DNA of 59,381 nt from a bacterium D16-51 (GCA_003612285.1 RAYE01000035.1:1-59381), one strand, 5' to 3'. Shown: positions 1-8,089, numbered from the stretch's first letter. Notes: generated by a model not told the origin, from the sequence alone. A program made the numbers and translations.

Positions 1-228
1 CTTCTATAATTTTTGTCAGTTATATGTTAAATAAAACTTTAGTTATTTTGCAGAAAATATCAAACAATATCATTTTCTCATACTGCATAATTTAGAAAAT
101 ATCTGGGAAAATCATTTTTTATTTGTTTCTATCCTGATACCATTGACTGTGAATAGTAACCATTTGTTTTTTATCACTCCGGGTGCATTATCGTGCTAAA
201 ATATATAGTGGTCTTTTCGGAAAATGGT
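1..228. other. AT-rich intergenic end of window
   Basis: I see no supported gene here. The stretch is very AT-rich and follows the stop codon of the minus-strand response regulator. It includes one copy of a short dispersed motif, TGTGAATAGTAAC, at about 148-160, which recurs in other intergenic regions of this window (near 4248, 5466, 13679 and 54739). Confidence 0.5.
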
Positions 229-921
229 TTATTGACAAGTCAATCTGCTGATTGTATAGCTATGGAAACTTTCCGTAACATGCTGATAATAGCGTCTGCT
301 GACAGGAAAGGTTTGCCCGGTAGATAATATGATGTCATGTTTCTTTATTTTTTGTACATATTTCAAGTTAATGATATAGGAACGGTGAACCATACAGAAT
401 CCTAAATCAGCTAATTCTTTTTCAAATTCATATAATGGTTTTCTGGTAGAAAAACTATTTCCATCCAATGAGTAGCAAATTGTATATTTTTGTTCAACAC
501 ATAGGTAAAGGATATCTTTGCATCGAATAGAAATTTTGTCATCAATGGCAATCAAAAAATAATCTTTTTTCAGATAGGCAGCTTTGTTCAGGCAGCATTC
601 TATTTCATGAATTGTGACAGGTTTTTGGAGGAAGGAAATTACATTTTTGCCAAAAGCCTGCGGCATATATTCGCAATGGTTTGTAATGAAAATAATGTAA
701 GTGAATGTATCCGCTTTTTCCAGCAATTCCTTGACTTTTATACCATTGATTTTATCCATTTCAATATCCAGAAGAAGGGCGTCCAGTGTTTTAATATCTG
801 AAGATTCCAAAAGGGCTTCGCCCGACTCATAAAGAAAAATGGATTTGTAACCAAGTGAAAGGCAGCATTCTTTTAATACTTCACGTTCTGATAGAATATC
901 ATCGCAGATACCGATTTTCAT
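229..921 (-). CDS. LytTR-family response regulator (AgrA-like)
   Basis: Cytoplasmic DNA-binding response regulator of 230 residues. The N-terminal receiver domain shows the acidic pair DD at residues 7-8, the phosphoacceptor in LLLDIEM (about D53) and the conserved lysine in QKP near residue 101. The C-terminal half is a LytTR domain, which binds direct repeats; the segment around MVHRSYIINLKYV is typical. The ATG start has an upstream GAGG-type site and overlaps the end of the kinase gene by about 23 bp, so the two are co-translated. Its likely target is the direct repeat at 2309-2340 in front of the divergent peptide gene (inference). Length and domain order fit AgrA/ComE-type regulators. 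No agrB-like processing gene is next to it. Confidence 0.93.
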   Translation of the reverse strand: MKIGICDDILSEREVLKECCLSLGYKSIFLYESGEALLESSDIKTLDALLLDIEMDKINGIKVKELLEKADTFTYIIFITNHCEYMPQAFGKNVISFLQKPVTIHEIECCLNKAAYLKKDYFLIAIDDKISIRCKDILYLCVEQKYTICYSLDGNSFSTRKPLYEFEKELADLGFCMVHRSYIINLKYVQKIKKHDIILSTGQTFPVSRRYYQHVTESFHSYTISRLTCQ

Positions 922-2212
922 TGCAATACCTCGTTTCTTTAAGGCTCCTTAGCAAAATATAGACAGAAAATAATCCGTTTTTCCAGGTTACGTGAAATAA
1001 TCCATCATATTTTTTTATTACATTTTTAATATTTCGTATTCCAAAACCATGATTTTTAAAATCTGTTTTTGTAGTGGAAAGCAGTTTTAATTCCTGGGGG
1101 GAATATGGTAAGGAGCTGTTCTCCAAAATAATAATAATTTCTTTGTCATTAGAGGATATTTTTAAATATATTTCTTTTGCTATAGGGGGAGAAACCTTTT
1201 GGATGCCTTCTGCTGCATTTTTGAGGAGATTTGACAGCAGGATGCAAAGGTCGCTTTCACTGATAAAAATATTATCCTGAAATCTTCCATTTACTTTGAA
1301 AATAGTGGTGTTATCTACAATATCATAAAAATAATTAATGATTGCATCACTAATGGCATTATTGGTCGAAAAGTAATGGGTCTGTTCTTTGATGGAAGTA
1401 AGGGTGTTGATATAATCTTTGAGGGTATTCCAGTTTTCTTTTTGGACAAGTTCCTGTAATGCCAGGATATGGTGGTTATAATCGTGGCGGAATGCACGCA
1501 GGTCTTCATTTTTTTTCTGTATGTTTTTATAATGTTCTTTTTCTAATTGCAGAGATTTCTGGTTTAATTGATCTGTTTGCTGTAGTGCCATATGATACCG
1601 TAACAAAATAAAAAACATAATAAGCAATGCAAGGCTCATAAAAATAATCAATATAACTGCAAAGGAAAGCAGGCGGCGTCCTAATGTATTAATATCCTCA
1701 AAGAAAAGCAGGCTGGATATATTAATTAGGACAAGGTCAATAGTGCAGACCATAATAATAAGGTAATACCCTTTTTTGCCCAAATTCAGAAATAGCTGAA
1801 TGGGTATTTTCTTTTTTATGTACCAGATAACAGAAAAAAGGATGTAACATAGGAATATGGTGCAATCAATTTTTTCAAAACAAATAATATATGTTTTGGA
1901 AAGATTAGCATTGGTAAAGCAGCAGTATAATTGTAAAATAGAAGCTGAAAGGATATTTTCTATAAGGAAGCAAACCATAAACCAGCATATCTTTAGATGA
2001 AAAGTTTCTTCATAAATGAGGGTTATCACCATGAAAACAATGAAAATATCCGGAAAAATAAATGGAATAAATATCAAATGAACCAGCCAAATGGTTCCAA
2101 TAAAAAAAGAAGCGCTTCTAAGTAATTTATGTGCTGTTATTTTTGCATGGAGTACAAGAGAAAAAATGCTAAAATAAGAACACAATTCCAGTAAGTATAA
2201 TATAATATCCAT
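899..2212 (-). CDS. GHKL-type sensor histidine kinase (AgrC-like)
   Basis: Membrane sensor kinase of about 437 residues. The N-terminal 210 residues contain about six hydrophobic segments with no large extracellular domain, as in AgrC-type peptide receptors. The phosphoacceptor motif is FRHDYNHH. The ATPase domain shows the N-box LLSNLLKNAAEG and the G-box HGFGIRNI. A GTG at 2227 would extend the frame by five codons. I prefer the ATG at 2212 because GAGGTGGG lies about 10 nt upstream of it. It is co-transcribed with and overlaps the LytTR regulator gene. By family precedent it senses a small peptide; the short gene at 2407 is the nearest candidate (inference). Confidence 0.92.
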   Translation of the reverse strand: MDIILYLLELCSYFSIFSLVLHAKITAHKLLRSASFFIGTIWLVHLIFIPFIFPDIFIVFMVITLIYEETFHLKICWFMVCFLIENILSASILQLYCCFTNANLSKTYIICFEKIDCTIFLCYILFSVIWYIKKKIPIQLFLNLGKKGYYLIIMVCTIDLVLINISSLLFFEDINTLGRRLLSFAVILIIFMSLALLIMFFILLRYHMALQQTDQLNQKSLQLEKEHYKNIQKKNEDLRAFRHDYNHHILALQELVQKENWNTLKDYINTLTSIKEQTHYFSTNNAISDAIINYFYDIVDNTTIFKVNGRFQDNIFISESDLCILLSNLLKNAAEGIQKVSPPIAKEIYLKISSNDKEIIIILENSSLPYSPQELKLLSTTKTDFKNHGFGIRNIKNVIKKYDGLFHVTWKNGLFSVYILLRSLKETRYCNENRYLR

Positions 2213-2308
2213 AGTGTATTTTCCCACCTCAATATGTATCAGCCGATTTTACATTTTCTTAAATATAAGATAATAAGAAAGAAATGTCAATAGAATGGTT
2301 TGATTTTG

Positions 2309-2375
2309 CCATATATCGCAAAAAGCGACCGTTTATCGCATTAATGTAGGAAATGGTATAATTTTACAGTATAAT
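2309..2375 (+). promoter_or_regulatory. Putative LytTR direct-repeat site and promoter
   Basis: Two 12-bp direct repeats, CCATATATCGCA (2309-2320) and CCGTTTATCGCA (2329-2340), match at 10 of 12 positions and are spaced 20 bp apart, as expected for LytTR dimers. Candidate -10 boxes TATAAT lie at 2357-2362 and 2370-2375. No good -35 box is visible, which suits an activated promoter. The CGTTTAT core also occurs in the tandem repeat at 7759-7790 of the second LytTR cassette. Confidence 0.55.
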
Positions 2376-2406
2376 AAAAAAACCAAAAATCTACGAGAGG
2401 AGGAAA

Positions 2407-2472
2407 ATGATGTATCAGGTATATCTTTTAGGGAATGCATTAAAGTGGATACAATGGTTATTTGGAAGATGA
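2407..2472 (+). CDS. Small amphipathic peptide, candidate signal peptide
   Basis: A 21-codon open frame begins at 2407; a second ATG at 2410 would give 20 residues. GAGAGGAGG lies at 2395-2403, ideal for the second ATG. The peptide is hydrophobic and aromatic and ends in ALKWIQWLFGR. It has no cysteine, no Sec signal and no double-glycine leader. It sits directly behind the putative LytTR site, divergent from the kinase/regulator pair and just before a secreted protein gene. The peptide at 7890, in the same position in the second cassette, shares the pattern G[ND]xLxxIxxLFG. Translation is well supported by the ribosome binding site; the role as a signal, effector or leader is inference. Confidence 0.6.
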   Translation: MMYQVYLLGNALKWIQWLFGR

Positions 2473-2568
2473 AATTCCAAAACAAACTGCGTAAGGGAGT
2501 AGGAAGTATAAATAGAGTGGGGTTATTTTCTAATTGTTCAAACCGATATATTACAAGGGAGGAAGAAT

Positions 2569-3954
2569 ATGGTTTTTAAAAATTTAGAAGTATTTAAGAG
2601 CGCATTGATAAAATTTTTCATATTAGGATTTGCCATTACAGGGGTGACGGGTTTATCTCATGTTTCGGCTGATGCTGCAGATGATGATTATAAAATAAAA
2701 TCATTATCATACGAAGAGTATTTAGAACAAACTAAGAAAGAAGATGCAGTCAAAGGACTGGAAAGTACAGGTAAACAGATATTAGAAAAGGATATTAAAC
2801 GTAATAGTTTAGTGAATAAATCTATGGTTTCATCCGCCCAAAATGTTAATTATCAGGTTATTGAGGGAGATTTTTCATCTTTAGGTGAGGAAAAGACATA
2901 TCACATTGATATTGATTATACTGATATTGACACAGCAGCAATTGCTTTGGTAAAGACAGGGAAATCCGATGTATCTATAACTATATCTGATGTATCAGGT
3001 GAACTTAAAAATTTTTATACATATGAAGGATGTCCCAGATTATGGTATTTTATAGATAAGCCATCTTTAAATGCAACGGTTGTTTCATATACTATAAGTG
3101 TAAAGGCAAAAAGTTATGATTCTGATGCAAGTGGTTTCAGGGTCATGGCAGGAGATAAAAAAGATATTGAATCCATGATAAGCGGTATGGAAAATGCAGT
3201 ATGGCTTGAATACTATACAGAAAAAAAGAAAAATCAATTTTTTACCCGCTATACACCAAATAGGGAGGAAAGCTGGTATCGGTTTACTTCCAGTGGAACA
3301 GACGTCTTTACAGTATTAAATGATCATCCTGAAATCCGTTTTCGGATATGTGATGTTGATACATTATATACTTGGTATGATTCTAATGATTCAGAAAATG
3401 GAGATGCTCATAGAACAAATTTCTGCCAGTCCTATAATTGTGCTGAAAAAGCGAGGATTACGTTAACCCTAGGAAAGGATTATTATTTAGTAGTTTATCC
3501 GGTAAGTACAATTTCTGCACAGCCTTTGGTTACGGATAGCATGAATATTACAGTGGGGAAACCAAATATGGGGCGGGAGATAACTACGGTGTATGCAACA
3601 ACAAAATTAACTGTACCATCGTCAACATATTCCCCTGTAGCGAATATAATTGTGGGAGATAATGGTGAGACTATTCCCAAAACTGCGGTAATCGATTGGG
3701 TAGAACGGAGAAATAACCCAGGTGCTTTGCTTTCTGAACTGCCTTATTGGAGAGTAAAATATCCTGGTGCAAGGGCATGGCTTACATCGGGGGAATGCGA
3801 GATGAGGATTAATATAGGATATACTAAAGATGGTACAAATAATAAAAATATTAATGGCATCTGGCAGATATCTGAAAAAGCATCTTCGTCTGCTTCACCG
3901 TTAACGGTCACACCAGGTATCTATATGATGTATTATTATGAATTAGGCGATTAA
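2569..3954 (+). CDS. Secreted protein of unknown function
   Basis: This 461-residue protein has an N-terminal Sec signal peptide, with a hydrophobic stretch around FFILGFAITGVTGL and likely cleavage near residues 34-37 (SADA). The mature part is rich in Ser, Thr, Tyr and Asp with alternating beta-like patterns, and two segments (about 95-180 and 225-325) loosely resemble repeated beta-sandwich modules. I recognise no catalytic motif or named family. GGGAGGAAG stands just before the ATG. It follows the small peptide gene at 2407 with no terminator between them, so it is probably part of the same regulated transcript. A partner of peptide signalling, an antagonistic factor or a surface protein are all possible. 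Confidence 0.75.
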   Translation: MVFKNLEVFKSALIKFFILGFAITGVTGLSHVSADAADDDYKIKSLSYEEYLEQTKKEDAVKGLESTGKQILEKDIKRNSLVNKSMVSSAQNVNYQVIEGDFSSLGEEKTYHIDIDYTDIDTAAIALVKTGKSDVSITISDVSGELKNFYTYEGCPRLWYFIDKPSLNATVVSYTISVKAKSYDSDASGFRVMAGDKKDIESMISGMENAVWLEYYTEKKKNQFFTRYTPNREESWYRFTSSGTDVFTVLNDHPEIRFRICDVDTLYTWYDSNDSENGDAHRTNFCQSYNCAEKARITLTLGKDYYLVVYPVSTISAQPLVTDSMNITVGKPNMGREITTVYATTKLTVPSSTYSPVANIIVGDNGETIPKTAVIDWVERRNNPGALLSELPYWRVKYPGARAWLTSGECEMRINIGYTKDGTNNKNINGIWQISEKASSSASPLTVTPGIYMMYYYELGD

Positions 3955-4290
3955 AAATTCAATCTGTTATAAGCTGGTTATGGTCAATAACTGATAATGA
4001 AAATTTGAATGCACACAGTAAGGTTGGAAACATATTGTGTGCATTCTTAATAAAAAGGAAATTTAACAGTTATCTATTCGCGCTTGTTCTAATGATTATG
4101 CGTAAAACCTGCCGGCAAAGCTGTAAGATGCTACAAAGGCGGCAGCCTATTATTCGAATTGTATAGAATAGTCTGCATGCTAATTTCAGAAAATAGCTAT
4201 CTTTTTACAAGTAAGCATATTAAGTCGGGCTCTTTTCTGAAATTAACGATAAATAGTAACATTTAATTAACAAAACAGGGAGGGTTTATT
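3955..4290. other. Gene-free stretch with inverted repeats
   Basis: No coding region is supported. After the stem-loop at 4007-4046 there is a perfect 13-bp inverted repeat, TAATTTCAGAAAA (4181-4193) with TTTTCTGAAATTA (4233-4245). It runs directly into a copy of the dispersed motif (CGATAAATAGTAAC). A similar arrangement, CAGAAATTGACCGTGAATAG, occurs near 54730, so this end may belong to a small dispersed repeat family. The GC-richer part at about 4108-4150 could fold, but I match it to no known RNA. Confidence 0.4.
4007..4050 (+). terminator. Probable terminator of the secreted-protein transcript
   Basis: A perfect 10-bp stem, GAATGCACAC (4007-4016) and GTGTGCATTC (4037-4046), is followed by TTAATAAAA. 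The 20-nt loop is long and the T tract is weak, so termination may be partial. Confidence 0.5.
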
Positions 4291-5391
4291 ATGGATTATG
4301 GTTGCATGGATTTAAAAAACCAGGCTGACATAAGGGTATTTACAAAAGATAACGGGCTTATTGCAGGGACGCCAAGCAGGGCAGATGAGGAGATTAACAG
4401 AAAACATCATAATAAAGATATTATGGAGAATAATTGCCTGAAAAGGAATTCGGACTGTTACATTTCAGGGACTGATATGAAAGAAATAGAATTTATGTCA
4501 GAAAATTATAATGATATTTTAAAAATAACAGGAATACCAACCAATTGCCTGCTATTGTCTGAAAATGGTCATGGACAGAAAACACGGGAAGAGATTGCTA
4601 CAGTAATTTATTCATGGGGGCGCGGAGAGATATCTGACAGCCAGTTTAAATGCCAGTTTCAGGATATTTGTAAAGGGAGGAGGGCATATCTGGCACAGTG
4701 CAGGTATACAACCGGAAGAAATGCAGAGGACAACAGGAAAATTATTGAAGGGATTTATGAATACTCCCAAAAGAGAAATGTAAAGGCTATGGTACATCTT
4801 TGTTTTGAGAAGGGTGAAGAAATTGCGGACAGCTACGGAGGGAGAGATACGAAGAACTGGGTATATTATGATGCAGATTATTATTATCGGTCGGAGCATT
4901 TGAAAAATCTCCTGCGTGAAGCTACAGCAGAAATGGCGGAAGAGTGGGGAACAGGCACAATTGATTTTGACAGTATTGAAGAGCATAGTGGTTTTACTGC
5001 AGACGGTGGACTTGATTTTAATAGTTCGTGGAACTGGAAGGCGGATATGTGCCGGGGAGTTGCTTCCTTGGATGATTTTACAATTCTGCCAGAGCCGGGC
5101 TTTTCATTTTTCTACCAGGAGAACAAGCATAGAGTTGTACAATATGGCACACTGGAAATCCAGGCAGGGATTTGTATCATAAAATACGGGGAGGCTGAAT
5201 GGAAGGTTGACGTTCCTTTTAATAATTCATGCTGCCTTGGTGAATTGGCTGATTATTTTAATGTTTCTGAATTGTTTGGACGCAAAAGTTTGGTTAGTAA
5301 TACAGGATTGCTGGATTTTTTAAGCCACTTTGAAGTTTTTACATATTTTTATGGACGTAATAGATGGCTGGCAAAACAGAATGGATGCTAA
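4291..5391 (+). CDS. Conserved-looking cytoplasmic protein, unknown function
   Basis: A 366-residue protein with no signal peptide and no membrane segment. It is mostly hydrophilic, with clustered aromatics around VYYDADYYYRSEHL and a Cys-containing region near SWNWKADMCRGVASL. It begins at an ATG behind GGGAGGG. I recognise no enzyme motif. It lies between the first LytTR cassette and the tRNA gene, on the same strand as the secreted protein at 2569 but 336 bp away. The region around residues 75-200 is rich in charged helices and the last 100 residues look beta-rich. The function cannot be assigned from sequence alone. Confidence 0.7.
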   Translation: MDYGCMDLKNQADIRVFTKDNGLIAGTPSRADEEINRKHHNKDIMENNCLKRNSDCYISGTDMKEIEFMSENYNDILKITGIPTNCLLLSENGHGQKTREEIATVIYSWGRGEISDSQFKCQFQDICKGRRAYLAQCRYTTGRNAEDNRKIIEGIYEYSQKRNVKAMVHLCFEKGEEIADSYGGRDTKNWVYYDADYYYRSEHLKNLLREATAEMAEEWGTGTIDFDSIEEHSGFTADGGLDFNSSWNWKADMCRGVASLDDFTILPEPGFSFFYQENKHRVVQYGTLEIQAGICIIKYGEAEWKVDVPFNNSCCLGELADYFNVSELFGRKSLVSNTGLLDFLSHFEVFTYFYGRNRWLAKQNGC

Positions 5392-5404
5392 TTTTGGAAG
5401 CACT

Positions 5405-5478
5405 GCTGTTACTGGTCACAGAGTGATTAGTAACAGCAATAGCAACTTAAGAGGATAATATTATCCGTGAATAGTAAC
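5405..5478. repeat. Inverted repeats with a dispersed motif copy
   Basis: A 9-bp stem (GCTGTTACT 5405-5413, AGTAACAGC 5429-5437) is followed by the perfect palindrome GGATAATATTATCC (5453-5466). Overlapping the palindrome is CCGTGAATAGTAAC, one of the best copies of the dispersed motif. There is no T tract, so a terminator role is doubtful. Confidence 0.5.
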
Positions 5479-5517
5479 AATTTTAGAAATTTGGACAAAG
5501 AAAATGATATAAATATC

Positions 5518-5546
5518 TTGACAATTCTTCGTATAAGTGGTAAGAT
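5518..5546 (+). promoter_or_regulatory. Promoter of the tRNA-Leu gene
   Basis: TTGACA (5518-5523) is separated by 17 bp from TAAGAT (5541-5546), about 32 bp before the tRNA 5' end. This is a near-consensus housekeeping promoter. Confidence 0.75.
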
Positions 5547-5577
5547 AGGTATCGTTCGTGACAAGTGAATATAATTT

Positions 5578-5661
5578 GCGGAAGTGCTGGAATTGGCAGA
5601 CAGGCTAGACTAAGGATCTAGTGTTGGCAACGACGTGAGGGTTCAAGTCCCTTCTTCCGCA
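5578..5661 (+). tRNA. tRNA-Leu (anticodon AAG)
   Basis: The acceptor arms GCGGAAG (5578-5584) and CTTCCGC (5654-5660) pair perfectly, followed by A73. The anticodon stem CTAGA/TCTAG encloses the loop CTAAGGA, giving anticodon AAG. A long variable arm is present, as expected for a class II leucine tRNA, and the T-loop reads GTTCAAGTC. CCA is not encoded. Confidence 0.95.
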
Positions 5662-5669
5662 TTGCTTGA

Positions 5670-5694
5670 AAGCCCTATAGATTAGGGCTTTTTT
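5670..5694 (+). terminator. Intrinsic terminator after tRNA-Leu
   Basis: The stem AAGCCCTA (5670-5677) pairs with TAGGGCTT (5683-5690) and is followed by a run of T. Confidence 0.85.
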
Positions 5695-5765
5695 AATGTC
5701 ATAGAAAATCTAAAACAAAAGATAGGGAAATACAAAAAGATTTGTATAAAGGACGGTGGGAAAAG

Positions 5766-6473
5766 GTGGGTATAAAAAGTGAAAAAGAAATGGTGTTATA
5801 TATTTGTGATGATGAACTGATATGGCAGCAGAGGATAAGAAAAATATGTGAGGGCATACTTGGGGAAAAATGGGCAGAATGCACGATTGTGATGGGAAAG
5901 AGCGGCAAAGAAGTTCTTGATTATCATGGGGACATAGATATTCTAATTTTGGATATTGATATGCTTGGCATAGATGGTATTCAGGTAAAAAATCAACTAC
6001 AGAAGAAAAATCGTAATACTAATATTATATTTGTGACAAATTATTCAGAGCGGATGAGGGAGGCATTTGGGTCTGGGGTATTTGCTTTTGTGGATAAGGG
6101 GGCTGTAGAGGGGAATTTGAATCATATTCTTCCGGAGTTAATAGAGCGGGTATGCCGATATGTCAAAATAGACGGGCTCTATGACAGCAGAGAGGTGCTT
6201 TATCTACAGGCAGAGGGTTCGTATACGGATTTGTTTTTTCGCAACAGGGAACGGCATACTATACGGAAAAATCTTAAGGAATTGGAAAAGGAGCTGGCAG
6301 GCGCAGACTTTATCAGGACACATCGTTCTTATTTGGTTAATATGAATGAAATAACTGGCAAAATTGCAAACACCGTATTGGTTGGGCAACAGGAACTTCC
6401 TGTCAGTGTGCGGCTAAGAAACAAGGTGAAAGAAGCATATCGGATTTTTTGCAGGAAGAATGCAGGGTATTAG
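5766..6473 (+). CDS. LytTR-family response regulator, second copy
   Basis: A response regulator with receiver motifs ICDDE, the phosphoacceptor in LILDIDMLGIDG and a lysine in VDKGAVEGN, then a LytTR DNA-binding domain (RTHRSYLVNMNEI). The start is uncertain. The frame opens at a TTG (5742), has a GTG at 5766 preceded by AAAGGACGG, and an ATG at 5790 that fits the usual N-terminus but lacks a good site. I chose 5766. The stop lies just before the kinase start, so the two are coupled. The lysine motif reads DKG rather than the usual KP. The likely target is the direct repeat at 7759-7790 (inference). Confidence 0.9.
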   Translation: MGIKSEKEMVLYICDDELIWQQRIRKICEGILGEKWAECTIVMGKSGKEVLDYHGDIDILILDIDMLGIDGIQVKNQLQKKNRNTNIIFVTNYSERMREAFGSGVFAFVDKGAVEGNLNHILPELIERVCRYVKIDGLYDSREVLYLQAEGSYTDLFFRNRERHTIRKNLKELEKELAGADFIRTHRSYLVNMNEITGKIANTVLVGQQELPVSVRLRNKVKEAYRIFCRKNAGY

Positions 6474-6474
6474 T

Positions 6475-7788
6475 ATGAGTATATGGTATTGGCTATATGA
6501 TGTGGTGATAGGAAGTTTGGAATGCCTTATCATTGGGAAAGAGATATTGGGTTTAGAGTTGCGGAAAGGGTGGAGGAAGTATGTCATTTTTTCTGTATTA
6601 ATTTTGGTTGGTTTTTATTGTTTTTTGCATAGAATAGGGAAAGGTTCTTTTTCCATCATATGGCATATAGCTGTTGTGTGCCTGTTTTTCCAGGCAAAAA
6701 CAGGCAGATTATTGTTGGCAGCTTTATCAGACTATCTCATGATTGTTGTAGCAGATAGTTTTATATGGAGTGTAAGTATTCTTTTTTCTAAGGAAATTTG
6801 GCAGGTTGATGATGTAAGAAACTTGGTTTATGGCATAATTATCTTTTTTGTCTGGGTTTGTTTTTATTTTGCGGTACATAAGAAAAATTGTATAGTGAAA
6901 AAGTTTATGATGGAAATTTCGTTGTTACAGCTTGTATTTTTGGATTTTGGAATATTGGCAATAAGCTTTCTATTTGCCAGCATGCAGGGGTTTCTTTTTG
7001 ATCTGATGACAATGAGGATGAAAAAGGCATCCGTTTTCTTTTGCACGGTAGTGATTTTTTATATAATTATTGTTTATGGCATATTGGTCCAGACCTATCA
7101 TAAGAAGCGTTATTTAGAAGAAATTACCCAGATAAGCAATCAGTACTTAGAATTGCAAAAGGAATATTATATGAAATCAATAGAAAAGTACGAGGAATTG
7201 AGAAGTTATCGGCATGATATCCGAAGCCATATGCAGATTATACGATCTCTTTGTGAACAGAAACGGTTTGAAGAAGTGGCAAGGTATGCCGGCCGGCTAG
7301 ATGATGATTATAAAAAAACAGTAGCTGGGTATACAGGGAATGTAATTGCAGACTGTCTGCTGACAGAAATGCTAGATGGATTAAAAAACAGGGAGTTAGC
7401 TGAATTTGAGGTTTTAGGGAGACTGCCAAATGATTTGCCGATGGAGGATGTGGATAGCTGTATCCTTTTTTCAAATGCGTTTCGCAATGCAGGTGAGGCT
7501 CTGCAAAAACAAAAACAGAATCTGCGTTTTTGTCTGACGGTGAAACAGGGGCAGCAGGAAATCCATATTATCATACAAAATTCTGTGGCAGAAGATAAGA
7601 AAGTTGATTTAACCGTAACCGATAAACCAGAGAGGGAAGGGCACGGTTATGGGGTTAAAAATATGAAAAAAGTAGTAGAAAAATACCATGGGATCATATC
7701 ATGGGAAGTTGCCTCTGGGGTGATGAAGGTTGAAATTTTTCTGCCTGTTAATAGAAATGACGTTTATGACAAAAATCGACGTTTATAA
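6475..7788 (+). CDS. GHKL-type sensor histidine kinase, second copy
   Basis: A 437-residue sensor kinase with about six hydrophobic segments in the first 210 residues, a histidine box YRHDIRSHM, an N-box LFSNAFRNAGEAL and a G-box GHGYGVKNM. An ATG at 6460 would add five residues. The ATG at 6475 has CAGGG seven nt upstream and begins one base after the regulator stop, so I prefer it. Topology is like the kinase at 899-2212. The end of the gene overlaps the direct repeat that probably controls the downstream peptide and secreted-protein genes. A short extracellular peptide is the expected input by family precedent. Confidence 0.91.
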   Translation: MSIWYWLYDVVIGSLECLIIGKEILGLELRKGWRKYVIFSVLILVGFYCFLHRIGKGSFSIIWHIAVVCLFFQAKTGRLLLAALSDYLMIVVADSFIWSVSILFSKEIWQVDDVRNLVYGIIIFFVWVCFYFAVHKKNCIVKKFMMEISLLQLVFLDFGILAISFLFASMQGFLFDLMTMRMKKASVFFCTVVIFYIIIVYGILVQTYHKKRYLEEITQISNQYLELQKEYYMKSIEKYEELRSYRHDIRSHMQIIRSLCEQKRFEEVARYAGRLDDDYKKTVAGYTGNVIADCLLTEMLDGLKNRELAEFEVLGRLPNDLPMEDVDSCILFSNAFRNAGEALQKQKQNLRFCLTVKQGQQEIHIIIQNSVAEDKKVDLTVTDKPEREGHGYGVKNMKKVVEKYHGIISWEVASGVMKVEIFLPVNRNDVYDKNRRL

Positions 7789-7821
7789 CATGGCAGGTAT
7801 ATTTTGGAAAACTGTTATGAT
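7759..7821 (+). promoter_or_regulatory. Putative LytTR direct-repeat site and promoter, second cassette
   Basis: GACGTTTATGACA (7759-7771) and GACGTTTATAACA (7778-7790) match at 12 of 13 positions, 19 bp apart. The first copy lies inside the 3' end of the kinase gene and the second straddles its stop. A -10-like TATGAT lies at 7816-7821 with no clear -35. The core resembles GACCGTTTATCGCA at 2327-2340 of the first cassette. Confidence 0.6.
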
Positions 7822-7889
7822 AACATAAGAACACAACGTTGTAGTAAAGAAATGCTGGCAGTTTCGGAAAGGGAGGGTTCTGGTTCTAT

Positions 7890-7949
7890 ATGGGTGCAAC
7901 ATATGCAGGGGGAGATTTTTTAGAACTTATACGTAAGCTTTTTGGGTAG
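7890..7949 (+). CDS. Small amphipathic peptide, candidate signal peptide, second copy
   Basis: A 19-codon open frame starts with ATG at 7890, with GGGAGGG at 7871-7877 (spacing slightly long at 12 nt). It ends in DFLELIRKLFG. Aligned with the peptide at 2407 over the last 12 shared positions it matches at six (G, L, I, L, F, G). A helix would be amphipathic, with Leu, Ile, Leu and Phe on one face. It has no cysteine and no Sec signal. It lies between the kinase and a secreted protein gene, as in the first cassette. A leader-peptide or chance-ORF explanation is possible, but the shared pattern and matching position argue against chance. Confidence 0.58.
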   Translation: MGATYAGGDFLELIRKLFG

Positions 7950-8003
7950 ACAATAGCTAGAGTTTAGTAAAAGTTCTTGTGAATCTGAAAGAACATAAGG
8001 TTA

Positions 8004-8055
8004 AGTTTGAAAGTTTCTTTCAAACTACTCATGAATGATTTCTCAATTTTGAGAA
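8004..8055 (+). other. Twin hairpins in the leader of the small secreted protein gene
   Basis: AGTTTGAAAG (8004-8013) pairs perfectly with CTTTCAAACT (8017-8026), and TTCTCAA (8040-8046) with TTGAGAA (8049-8055). Neither is followed by a T run. They sit 35-85 nt before the ATG at 8090 and may stabilise or process the messenger between the peptide gene and the secreted protein gene. Confidence 0.5.
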
Positions 8056-8089
8056 GAGCATTTAAAATTACGAAAGGCAGGGTATAAAT

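Noticed and set aside
4100-4160. Possible small RNA between the secreted-protein gene and the 366-residue gene
   Set aside because: There is some folding potential, but no clear promoter plus terminator pair and no family match.
2407-7949. The small peptides as AgrD or double-glycine ComC-type precursors
   Set aside because: No cysteine or C-terminal acidic tail as in AgrD, no AgrB gene nearby, and the GG in the second peptide is absent from the first; too short for a leader plus a mature peptide.
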